Source: Nitrosomonadales bacterium (lineage in GTDB: Bacteria; Pseudomonadota; Gammaproteobacteria; Burkholderiales; Gallionellaceae). From it: a stretch of DNA of 64,000 nt. Of this stretch, positions 35,060 to 42,517 are shown piece after piece. Both the position numbers and the translations under genes were made by a program. Within the stretch, counting starts at the first letter, position 1. Each line of letters starts with the position of its first letter. The DNA lies in contig JACRME010000033.1 in the NCBI GenBank assembly GCA_016235045.1, positions 124,001-188,000 on the forward strand, written 5' to 3'. The notes beneath the pieces were generated by a model. It worked only from the letters and a program-made list of their open reading frames with translations, ran no database searches and had not been told where the DNA came from.

Positions 35060-36169
35060 ATGCGATTGATGAGTAATGTAGTTAAGGCGGTAGAAGCCGG
35101 AGTGTTGTTGGGGGCAGTTACTACTTTGCTGCTGGTCGGCTGCGGTGGCGGGGGAGGGGGCAGTTCGGGAAGCCCTGCGAGTACCGTGGTAAGCAATGCC
35201 TTTGTCTCGGCCTTGACGGATGGGGTGGGCTTGCGCAGATTGTCTCTTTCTGCCAGCCCGGTGGTCGCGACAATTTCAATTGCGACGGCAGGCGCTTCAG
35301 GCTCCTATATGGCATCGGATATTGGAATAGAGCTGAACGGCAACACCTGGCAAACGCGAGCACAAGTCGTGACGGATTATTTTTTGAACTCGTCCGGTGT
35401 GTGGTATGACAATACGTCTGAAATGCCCTTCACTCCCAATTCGGATGGCACCATTACTGTCGATGGCGACAAATTAACGATGGTGGCGGTAGATTTGTCC
35501 GGCGTCACAATCAAGACCGGTGCCAGTTACAGATTGGTCAATCCGGCGATTGCCGGAGGATCGGCGGTGATCAACGTAGGGGCGATGCCAATTTCTTCCG
35601 CATCGGCGGTATATCCGGCCGGTTCGACATCGTGGATAACCACAGGGCTGGTTTATTTGACGGATCAATACCATGTTGGCGCTGATTCCACACAACAGAT
35701 CAAAACGCCGACAGCGAATTTGACGGCGCTCGATTTTGCCGGCGCCAGCACCTTTACCCTGAGCAATCCTCTGTGCCTGCCTGGGGAAGCGCTGGTCTAT
35801 TCGGCTACGCAGCCCGCCACGGCGAATACAGCCCGATACGATGTTTACCTGGGCAGTTGTGCTGCAGTTGCCGGCACTGCAACAAAATGGGGAACCGTGG
35901 ATTTGGCCTACAAGACGGTGCTGACGCAATCCGTTGCGCAATTCGCCAACTATACCGGGGCGCTCGCTGGCGTATTCACAATGTCTATCGGGGGAGTCGT
36001 TTATCCCGCTGTCGTGGCCGTTGTCAATGGCGGTGTCTGGTTTGGATATATGACTCCGGCAGGAACTGCTACAGATGTCATGTCTGCGAATGTCGCCACC
36101 CAGACCGGCTGGCTGAACAAGACCGCGATGGATGCAGTGACGACTGCGGCGGGGTTGCAGAACTTCTAG
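35060..36169 (+). CDS. putative lipoprotein of unknown function
   Basis: 369 residues. Lipobox LVGC (about 25-28) followed by six glycines, the same poly-Gly style as the lipoproteins at 3898 and 36483. The mature part is rich in Ser, Thr, Ala and Val, predicted beta-rich (e.g. GVTIKTGASYRLVNPA), with two Cys (CLPGEALV, GSCAAVAG). I recognise no family. It sits between the retropepsin and the S8 protease and ends in its own terminator. Confidence 0.7.
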   Translation: MRLMSNVVKAVEAGVLLGAVTTLLLVGCGGGGGGSSGSPASTVVSNAFVSALTDGVGLRRLSLSASPVVATISIATAGASGSYMASDIGIELNGNTWQTRAQVVTDYFLNSSGVWYDNTSEMPFTPNSDGTITVDGDKLTMVAVDLSGVTIKTGASYRLVNPAIAGGSAVINVGAMPISSASAVYPAGSTSWITTGLVYLTDQYHVGADSTQQIKTPTANLTALDFAGASTFTLSNPLCLPGEALVYSATQPATANTARYDVYLGSCAAVAGTATKWGTVDLAYKTVLTQSVAQFANYTGALAGVFTMSIGGVVYPAVVAVVNGGVWFGYMTPAGTATDVMSANVATQTGWLNKTAMDAVTTAAGLQNF

Positions 36170-36189
36170 CTGTTAGGCCTGTATCGTTC

Positions 36190-36224
36190 AACCCCTCGCC
36201 AGTAGCGTGAGGGGTTTGCGTTTG
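36190..36224 (+). terminator. Rho-independent terminator
   Basis: AACCCCTC / GAGGGGTT stem after the unknown lipoprotein, followed by TTGCGTTTGCG. Confidence 0.75.
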
Positions 36225-36305
36225 CGTACCCAACAAAAGCCGCCTTGGGACAACAAGCAAAAAGTGGGAGAGAAACGATTGTCCGGTTGCAAAGGATAGC
36301 AATCC

Positions 36306-36450
36306 ACTAGGGTATATCGCATGCGTTTCAGAAAATTTCCGCTCTTTTGTGAAAAAAGAGATATTAGGCAATTCGGACTATAGCCCGTTTCAAAAAGGGC
36401 ATGCTAAAGTGCGTGCAACCGGTTGGTGTAGTAACCACCAGCCGTTTTTA
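36306..36450 (+). promoter_or_regulatory. leader of the S8 protease gene with terminator-like hairpin
   Basis: CTAGGGTATATCGCATGCG at 36308 loosely resembles the CTAGG...GGCA elements. Before the gene, GGTTGGTG / CACCAGCC (36421-36443) with a following GTTTTTATTT forms a terminator only 33 nt before the ATG. This arrangement fits transcriptional attenuation of the protease gene; no known riboswitch class is recognised. Confidence 0.4.
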
Positions 36451-36482
36451 TTTACTCAAATATTAAGCAGGGGGCGATCAAA

Positions 36483-38402
36483 ATGGTTAAGCGTCTGGTT
36501 TTGGCAACACTCTTGAGTGCGGGGCTTGCGGCTTGTGGCGGCGGCGGTGGTGGCGGTACGACAACCCCTGCTACTCCACCCGCCGCGCCGACAGCCGTAA
36601 CGGCCGTTGCGGGCGACCAATATGTGAAGGTAGATGGCACGGTCGACCCAGCCGCGACGGCAGTCAACCTCTACTGGAAAGTAGGCACAGGCGTGACCAA
36701 GTCCAACGGCGCAAAGCTGGTGGTTACCACCGCGCCGCAATGGCACACCGGGCTCACCAATGGCCAACAGTATTGCTATGTCGTTACCGCCGTCGTGGGC
36801 GGTGTCGAGAGTGCAGATTCGGCTGAAGCATGCGCGACTCCGGCAGCGGTCAATATGGCTGTTGATGATCCGTTTTTTGCCGAGCAATGGCATTTGCTCA
36901 GCACAGGCACGCAAGCCGGGGCGAGCGGCGTGGCCGCTGCGGGCGAAGACGTGAGAGCGCAGGGCGCCTGGACGCAAGGCTATAAGGGTCAAGGCGTACG
37001 CATCGCTGTCGTGGATGACGGGATCGAGGCTTACCATGAGGATCTGGCCAGCAACATGGGTGCAAACGGGTTGAGCTACAACTACGTTACCGGCACCAGC
37101 GACCCATCCAACGATCCGACCGATACGACATCCGGCCACGGCACGATGTGTGCGGGCATTGCTGCCGCGCGTGACTTGAACGGGGTGGGCGGAAACGGAG
37201 TGGCGCCGCGTGCAACCATGGTCGGCTACAACGCAACCCTTAACTTGACGTCAAGCAACGAAACCGATGCCATGACGCGTAATGCAGCCGATGTCAGTGT
37301 TTCCAGCAACAGTTGGGGCGCTGCCGACGGAACGGGGGAATTGGCGGCCAGTTCCAGCACCTGGAAATCGGCCATTACGACAGGACTCACAACCGGGCGC
37401 GGCGGCAAGGGCATTCTTTACTTTTGGGCGGCGGGTAACGGGCGGAGCGGCGGCAATGCATGCGCGAACTGTTCCGACAACTCCAACTACGACGGCCGGG
37501 CCAACTATCGCGGCGTCATGGCGGTGGGAGCGGTCAACGACCAGGGCCTGCAATCGTCCTATTCCGAGTCGGGCGCCAACCTGTGGGTGTCTGCTCCGGG
37601 AGGCGAATTCTGCAGCACCCATACCATCACCACCACGGATCGTACCGGCACCCTCGGCCACAATAGCGGATCGACGGCGGGTGACTACACCAACGGCAAT
37701 TACACCAAGTGCATGAACGGCACCTCGTCGGCCACGCCGGGTGCGGCGGGGGTGGCGGCATTGGTGCTGTCGGCCAAGCCGACTTTGGGCTGGCGCGATG
37801 TCAGGATCATCCTGGCGCAATCTGCGCGTCAAAACAATGCTGGCGATGCCGGTTGGTTTACCAATGGCGGCGGCTATCATTTCAATACCAAGTACGGGTT
37901 CGGCGTGGTCGATGCGAATGCCGCCGTGACGGCGGCGCTGGCGTATGGCACGAATGTCGGGACGGAGCTGACCTATACCACGCCGACCACCACGGTCAAC
38001 GGGACGATTGCCGACACCGCAACTTCCGGGACTTATGGCACCGCAACGATCAGCACCATGAACGTTACGACCAGCCCCACCATCGCCAGCATCGAGTGGG
38101 TCGAGGCTACCGTGACGATCACGGCGGGTCCCGGAGCGGTGGCGAATAGCTATTATTCGGGCGATTTCGGCATTCAGCTCACCGGCCCGTCCGGAGCGAC
38201 CACCATGTTGGCCTTGCCGCATGTCTGTGCGGCAGACAATTTCGGCGCCTGCACGACCACTTACACCGGATGGGTGTTCGGCGACGCGGCGCACCTGGGC
38301 GAAGCGGCGAATGGAAACTGGACGCTGGCTGTTGCGGACGCCATAAAAGGCGGCGCCACGGGAACGCTCGTTTCCTGGAAGCTCAAGTTTTACGGACATT
38401 GA
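36483..38402 (+). CDS. kexin-like S8 serine protease lipoprotein with FN3 and P domains
   Basis: 639 residues. Lipobox LAAC (about 16-19) and poly-Gly, an FN3-like domain (about 35-118), a subtilisin-type catalytic domain (about 130-480) with Asp in IAVVDDGIEAYHED, His in SGHGTMCAG and Ser in NGTSSATPGAAG, then a proprotein-convertase P domain (about 510-639). Usual S8 precursors carry an N-terminal pro-domain; none is visible here, while two pro-domain-like proteins are encoded separately nearby. Probably anchored in the outer membrane and acting on secreted proteins. Confidence 0.9.
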   Translation: MVKRLVLATLLSAGLAACGGGGGGGTTTPATPPAAPTAVTAVAGDQYVKVDGTVDPAATAVNLYWKVGTGVTKSNGAKLVVTTAPQWHTGLTNGQQYCYVVTAVVGGVESADSAEACATPAAVNMAVDDPFFAEQWHLLSTGTQAGASGVAAAGEDVRAQGAWTQGYKGQGVRIAVVDDGIEAYHEDLASNMGANGLSYNYVTGTSDPSNDPTDTTSGHGTMCAGIAAARDLNGVGGNGVAPRATMVGYNATLNLTSSNETDAMTRNAADVSVSSNSWGAADGTGELAASSSTWKSAITTGLTTGRGGKGILYFWAAGNGRSGGNACANCSDNSNYDGRANYRGVMAVGAVNDQGLQSSYSESGANLWVSAPGGEFCSTHTITTTDRTGTLGHNSGSTAGDYTNGNYTKCMNGTSSATPGAAGVAALVLSAKPTLGWRDVRIILAQSARQNNAGDAGWFTNGGGYHFNTKYGFGVVDANAAVTAALAYGTNVGTELTYTTPTTTVNGTIADTATSGTYGTATISTMNVTTSPTIASIEWVEATVTITAGPGAVANSYYSGDFGIQLTGPSGATTMLALPHVCAADNFGACTTTYTGWVFGDAAHLGEAANGNWTLAVADAIKGGATGTLVSWKLKFYGH

Positions 38403-38443
38403 TGCATATCGACAGAGTGTCGTTTTTATAAGGAAAAGACGTG

Positions 38444-39088
38444 ATGAACAAATCGACTTTCATTTCTGCAGCACAGGTATTGGCGGTGGCGTTGGCGACG
38501 ACGTTATCCTTCAGCGCGATGGGCGAAGGCCGGGCGGTTGTGTCCTCGGTACGGGCGGCGCCGCAGCTTTCCCAATCCTATACCTGGTATGACGGCAATC
38601 GCCAGGAAACGGTCTGGCTGAATCCGCAGATCGTGGCGGAATTCAATCCGAGCAAGCAGGGCACGGCAGCAGCCAAGAGTGCGGACGCCAATGCCAAGAC
38701 GCTTTCCGCGAAATACAGCAAGGGTGCGGTGCGCCTGTGGAAGATGGATAACGCGGGCGATGCCGCGCTGCGCAGCCTGGCGACGAGCAATGCCACCGGT
38801 AAATATTCGCCGGTTTTCCATGCCACTTCGAGCACCGGCAGCAACATGCGCGCCCTGCCGGGCAACATCATCGTTTACCTGAATCCGACCTGGGATGCGG
38901 CTGCGGTGGATGGCTGGATCAAGGCCAAGAAACTGGAAGTGGTGAAAAAGCTGAACATCGGCCCCAACATCTATGTCATCAAGACGGCGCCCGGACTGGA
39001 AGCGCTGAACAAGGCCAATGAACTTTATCTGTCGGGCGAAGTGGCCGCCGCGTTCCCCGATTGGTGGCAGGAAGTTTCGAACCGCTGA
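38444..39088 (+). CDS. secreted stand-alone S8 pro-domain-like protein
   Basis: 214 residues. Signal peptide cleaved near SAMG (about 25). The C-terminal half reads MRALPGNIIVYLNPTWDAAA, then LNIGPNIYVIKTAPGLEALN and AAFPDWWQE, closely like the region before the catalytic domain in many S8 peptidases. No protease domain follows. It starts 42 bp after the S8 protease, so it may act in trans as a folding chaperone or inhibitor of that enzyme (inference). AGGAAAAG precedes ATG 38444. Confidence 0.75.
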   Translation: MNKSTFISAAQVLAVALATTLSFSAMGEGRAVVSSVRAAPQLSQSYTWYDGNRQETVWLNPQIVAEFNPSKQGTAAAKSADANAKTLSAKYSKGAVRLWKMDNAGDAALRSLATSNATGKYSPVFHATSSTGSNMRALPGNIIVYLNPTWDAAAVDGWIKAKKLEVVKKLNIGPNIYVIKTAPGLEALNKANELYLSGEVAAAFPDWWQEVSNR

Positions 39089-39103
39089 TCGACGGTTCTG
39101 CGG

Positions 39104-39135
39104 CGTCATTCCGGCGCAGGCCGGAATCCAGTCAA
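39104..39135. repeat. dispersed palindrome (GTCATTCCGGCG type)
   Basis: GTCATTCCGGCGCAGGCCGGAATCC with GTCAATCGAC after it; same family as 25810, 33521 and 39380. Confidence 0.7.
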
Positions 39136-39142
39136 TCGACAT

Positions 39143-39203
39143 AACCCCGCGCAGTGGGACATTGCACAAAATGTGACTTTGTCCGCTGCGCGGGGTTTTT
39201 TTT
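39143..39203 (+). terminator. long-stem Rho-independent terminator
   Basis: AACCCCGCGCAG pairs with CTGCGCGGGGTT, followed by eight T. It closes the protease/pro-domain operon. Confidence 0.8.
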
Positions 39204-39223
39204 CAAACCGGATTCCAAAAATC

Positions 39224-39334
39224 GCGCTCTCCTCCATGCAGGGGGAGGTGGGGTGGGGTGTAGAAGCTCGGCATGGGCACAATCAAAATTTCTACCCCCA
39301 TCCCGGCCTTCCCCCTGCATGGGGGAAGGAGTTA
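39224..39334. repeat. second copy of the CCATGCAGGGGG / TTTCTACCCCC repeat
   Basis: TCCTCCATGCAGGGGGAGG, GTGTAGAAG, TTTCTACCCCCATCC and CCCCCTGCATGGGGG occur in order, matching the elements at 33422-33512 in inverted layout. Confidence 0.7.
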
Positions 39335-39379
39335 AAGGTAGGGAGCGCAAGCGCACCCTACCAATAGTTCGCTAAATCA

Positions 39380-39450
39380 TTCGTCGCACCGGCGCAAGCC
39401 GGTGTCCGGTTGATTGAAGCACCGGATTCCGGCCTGCACCGGAACGACGA
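39380..39450. repeat. double dispersed palindrome (CACCGGCG / ATTCCGG)
   Basis: It has the same two-palindrome layout and spacer (TTGATTGAAGCACC) as 25810-25880, ending 3 bp before the flavin reductase stop. Confidence 0.7.
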
Positions 39451-39452
39451 AC

Positions 39453-40454
39453 TCAGGTCTTGGGTACGAAAGTAAACGCGTCCGAATAGAACGCGTCGTT
39501 GGGCAAACCGCGCCGGGTCGTGAACTCGCGATGGGTGGCTTCCACCATCACCGGCGCGCCGCAGGAATACACGGCGTGGCCCGACAAATCCTTGAAGTCA
39601 TCCAGCACCGCCTGATGCACCAGGCCGGTACGGCCGCTCCACGGTTCGTCCGAAACCACCGGGACGAATTTGATGCCCTGCGCTTCCCACGCTTTCACCT
39701 TGTCCAGCATGTAGAGGTCGGATTGCAGGCGCACGCCCCAGTAGAAATGCATTTCGCGCTGGAAGCCGATATGCAGCGCATGCTCGATGATGGCCTTGAC
39801 CGGGGCGAAGCCGGTGCCGCTGGCGACGAAGACGATGGGCTTGGGCGAGTCTTCATGCAGGAAGAAATTGCCGAGCGGGCCCTTGATGCGCAGGATGTCG
39901 CGCTCTTTCATCGCATTGAACACATGCTGCGTGAAGGTGCCGCCGGGGATGTTGCGCACGTGCAGTTCCAGCAGCGCGTCGTCGTGCGGCGCATTGGCCA
40001 GCGAGAAGCTGCGCGGCTTGCCTTCTTTTTGCAGGATATCGATATATTGGCCGGCGAGGAATTGCATGCGCTCGTTGGCGGGCAGCTTGAGGTACAGCGC
40101 CATCACGTCGCCGGTCAGCCTGACCATTTTTTCCACGCGGCAGGGCAACGTTTTCACAACGATCTCCTGCGCGGAAGTGACTTCATGGCTTTCGACCACC
40201 AGATCGGAAAGCGGCTTGGCGCAGCAGAACAAGGCCATTCCGGCGGCCTTTTCCTCTTCGCTCAGCGCGAAGGCCTGGGCCTTGCCGTGATCCACCAAGC
40301 CCTGCAACACCTTGCCCTTGCACGCGCCGCAGGCGCCGTCGCGGCAGCTATAGGGCAGCGTATATCCGTGCTCCAGCGCGGCTTCGAGAATGGTCTCGCT
40401 GGCATCATTGGGGAACGTGTGATTGCTGGGGTGAATGGTGGTCTTGAAACTCAT
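39453..40454 (-). CDS. 2Fe-2S ferredoxin-FNR fusion flavin reductase (AscD-like)
   Basis: 333 residues. The N-terminal plant-type 2Fe-2S domain has CRDGACGACKGKVLQG and a fourth Cys in FCCAKPL; a FAD-binding barrel (PRSFSLANAP) and NAD(P)-binding domain (IVFVASGTGFAPVKAIIEH) follow. Commonly annotated CDP-6-deoxy-3,4-glucoseen reductase, but in betaproteobacteria lacking such sugars it is better called a general NAD(P)H:acceptor reductase. Divergent from the epimerase gene with a 48-bp gap. Confidence 0.88.
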   Translation of the reverse strand: MSFKTTIHPSNHTFPNDASETILEAALEHGYTLPYSCRDGACGACKGKVLQGLVDHGKAQAFALSEEEKAAGMALFCCAKPLSDLVVESHEVTSAQEIVVKTLPCRVEKMVRLTGDVMALYLKLPANERMQFLAGQYIDILQKEGKPRSFSLANAPHDDALLELHVRNIPGGTFTQHVFNAMKERDILRIKGPLGNFFLHEDSPKPIVFVASGTGFAPVKAIIEHALHIGFQREMHFYWGVRLQSDLYMLDKVKAWEAQGIKFVPVVSDEPWSGRTGLVHQAVLDDFKDLSGHAVYSCGAPVMVEATHREFTTRRGLPNDAFYSDAFTFVPKT

Positions 40455-40502
40455 GTTATTTCCGGATGAATGGAGGGCGCGATTTTAACGCATAATCCCG
40501 GT

Positions 40503-41387
40503 ATGAAACGACTGCTCATTATCGGTTGCGGCTTCACCGCGCGCCGCGCCATCCCGCTGCTGGCCCGCCATTTCCGCCTTTATGTGCTGGTGCGGAACGA
40601 AGCGCAGAAAGCCGGGTTGAGCGCCCGCGGCGTCACGCCCGTTTCCGGCGATCTGGACGATCGCGCGAGCCTGTCCAGGATCGCGGGCCTGGCCGATGTC
40701 GTGCTGCATCTCGCGCCGCCGGCGGGCGAAGGCGCAATCGACAGCCGCACCCGGCATCTGCTCTCCGCACTGTCGCAGGGCACACTGCCGAAGCGCCTCG
40801 TCTATATCAGCACCAGCGGCGTGTATGGCGATTGCGGCGGAGCCTGGGTGGACGAGACAAGCGTGCCGCACCCGCAAACCGCGCGCGCGCAACGCCGCGT
40901 GGATGCGGAATTGCAGATACGCGACTGGGCGCAGCGCAACGGCGTGGGCGCCTGCATTTTGCGCGTGCCCGGCATCTACGCGGAGAACCGCATGCCGCTG
41001 GATCGCATCCGCGTCAGCATGCCGGCCATCGTGGCGGAGGAAGACAGCTACACCAACCACATCCACGCCGACGACCTGGTGCGCATCATCGTTGCCGCGC
41101 TGCGCAACGGCAAACCGAACCGCGTGTACCACGCCAGCGACGACAGCCGGATGCTGATGGGCGATTACCTGGATGCGGTGGCGGACGCCTATCGCCTGCG
41201 CCGCCCGCCGCGCATCGCGCGCGAAAAGGCGCAACGCACGCTGCCGGATACGTTGCTGTCGTTCATGAACGAATCGCGGCGGTTGACGAACCTGCGCCTG
41301 AAACGGGAACTGAAAGTGAAGCTGCGCTATCCGACCGTGGCGGATTTGCTACAGGCCGTCAAACATCCCCGAACGGTTTCTTCGTAA
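40503..41387 (+). CDS. NAD-dependent epimerase/dehydratase family protein
   Basis: 294 residues. N-terminal nucleotide-binding motif LLIIGCGFTARRAIPLL, then YISTSGVYGDCGGAWVDE (Ser and Tyr of the SDR catalytic set) and HIHADDLVRI, typical of extended SDR enzymes. Substrate not identifiable. ATG 40503 has no ribosome-binding site but lies 13 bp after CATAAT, so a very short or leaderless mRNA is possible; ATG 40470 is the upstream alternative. Confidence 0.83.
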   Translation: MKRLLIIGCGFTARRAIPLLARHFRLYVLVRNEAQKAGLSARGVTPVSGDLDDRASLSRIAGLADVVLHLAPPAGEGAIDSRTRHLLSALSQGTLPKRLVYISTSGVYGDCGGAWVDETSVPHPQTARAQRRVDAELQIRDWAQRNGVGACILRVPGIYAENRMPLDRIRVSMPAIVAEEDSYTNHIHADDLVRIIVAALRNGKPNRVYHASDDSRMLMGDYLDAVADAYRLRRPPRIAREKAQRTLPDTLLSFMNESRRLTNLRLKRELKVKLRYPTVADLLQAVKHPRTVSS

Positions 41388-41464
41388 CGCCGTTCTGGAA
41401 ATATGCTGCCAATAGAGCGCGTTAGGCTGGTCCGGCGACCCCTGCCGACCTGGAAATCCATCTG

Positions 41465-41480
41465 TTGTACCTTGGTACAA
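41465..41480 (+). promoter_or_regulatory. inverted repeat TTGTACC-TT-GGTACAA
   Basis: A perfect 7-2-7 palindrome 86 bp before the PEP-CTERM gene, the size of a dimeric regulator operator. The regulator is unknown. Confidence 0.5.
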
Positions 41481-41512
41481 TTGTTCTGCCACCCCAAAGC
41501 CGGTCAAATGCC

Positions 41513-41535
41513 ATCCTAGGATATCGGGCAATCGA
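41513..41535 (+). promoter_or_regulatory. CCTAGGATATCGGGCAATCG element (copy D)
   Basis: It resembles copy C (CTAGGTATTCGGCAATATG at 52570) and lies 31 bp before the PEP-CTERM start codon, so it overlaps or flanks the promoter. Confidence 0.4.
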
Positions 41536-41565
41536 GCGGCACTTAATTACAAAGGGGTAGCGACA

Positions 41566-42306
41566 ATGACCAAGAACAAGAGCTTACGCGGGTTGTCCGT
41601 AGCGGCACTTGCTGCAACTGCGCTGTTTGCAGCGCAGCCAGCCGCGGCGGACGTGATCGAAATCAATAATTTCTGGGCCGACGCCGGCTACGTCACCCTC
41701 GATTTTACCGGGACGAACTGGCACGACGGAAGCACCGTCACCGGCTTGCACGAAAGCGGCGGCGCGGGCGGTTTCCTGACCTACAACCAGACAACCGATC
41801 CCGGTCAGCAAAGCCCGTTCCAGTCGTTCTGCGTGGACATCTTCCACAGCTTCGGTTTTGCCGTTGCATCCGAAGACACGCTGCAACCCGCCTCGATCAT
41901 CAGCGCGGAAGCGGCTGCCGACCTGGGGCAACTGTACACGAATCACCATAACGAAATCGACTCGATGGGCAGCAGCGCCACCAACGAGTCGGCATTCCAG
42001 TTGGCAGTATGGGAAATCGTGAACGAAAATTCAGGCGCCTACAATATCGGCGCGGGCGATTTCATGGCGTCGGGAACGGGCAGTTCCCTTGCCCAGGCAT
42101 GGTTGAACGAACTGAGCACCCCCTCCGCCAGCGATTACGTTGCCAACATCTGGACCGTCCAGTCCATGCTGACGACCGGCCACGGCTATGCGCAGGATGT
42201 CGTCGTTTTCGCACCGGTTCCGGAACCCCAAACCTACGCCATGATGCTGGTTGGCCTGGGCCTGCTGGGCTTCTCGGCACGACGCAAGAACCAGAACCTG
42301 GGTTAA
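41566..42306 (+). CDS. PEP-CTERM sorting-domain protein
   Basis: 246 residues. Signal peptide cleaved near AAAD (about 29); a beta-rich body with FCVDIFHSFGF and AFQLAVWEIVNE; and a C-terminal PEP-CTERM tripartite signal (VPEPQTYAMMLVGLGLLGF, then SARRKNQ). The tail would be cut by an exosortase and the protein released to the surface or exopolysaccharide matrix; no exosortase lies in this window. AAAGGGG precedes the ATG. Two candidate regulatory sites lie upstream. Confidence 0.9.
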   Translation: MTKNKSLRGLSVAALAATALFAAQPAAADVIEINNFWADAGYVTLDFTGTNWHDGSTVTGLHESGGAGGFLTYNQTTDPGQQSPFQSFCVDIFHSFGFAVASEDTLQPASIISAEAAADLGQLYTNHHNEIDSMGSSATNESAFQLAVWEIVNENSGAYNIGAGDFMASGTGSSLAQAWLNELSTPSASDYVANIWTVQSMLTTGHGYAQDVVVFAPVPEPQTYAMMLVGLGLLGFSARRKNQNLG

Positions 42307-42308
42307 AC

Positions 42309-42371
42309 GTGCAGGTGCGGATTTATTCGCACGGGTCAAGAAGCATGAGCGAATGAATTCGCACCTACAAC
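42309..42371. repeat. palindromic repeat GTGCAGGTGCG...CGCACCTACAAC
   Basis: GGTGCGGATTTATTCGCAC and GCGAATGAATTCGCACC form nested inverted repeats, like many betaproteobacterial intergenic elements. Confidence 0.65.
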
Positions 42372-42380
42372 GTCGCAAGC

Positions 42381-42411
42381 AACCCCGCCCTGGTGGCGGG
42401 GTTTGTGTTTT
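42381..42411 (+). terminator. Rho-independent terminator after the PEP-CTERM gene
   Basis: AACCCCGCC / GGCGGGGTT stem with a 5-nt loop and TGTGTTTTAT after it. Confidence 0.8.
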
Positions 42412-42431
42412 ATGGCAGGAAGAATCTATAG

Positions 42432-42490
42432 GTACTGAGTTGTAGGTGCGCTTGCGCACCAGAGCTATTTGGTGCGCAAGCGCACCCTGC
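42432..42490. repeat. inverted repeat GGTGCGCTTGCGCACC / GGTGCGCAAGCGCACC
   Basis: Two inverted copies of a 16-bp palindrome separated by AGAGCTATTT, lying 28 bp past the relA stop. Confidence 0.75.
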
Positions 42491-42517
42491 ATCGATGGCT
42501 TGCAGCCAGACCCGGCG

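Noticed and set aside
36370-36445. possible c-di-GMP (GEMM) riboswitch before the S8 protease
   Set aside because: The conserved GEMM core segments (GGCAAACC, GACGCAAAGCC) are absent.
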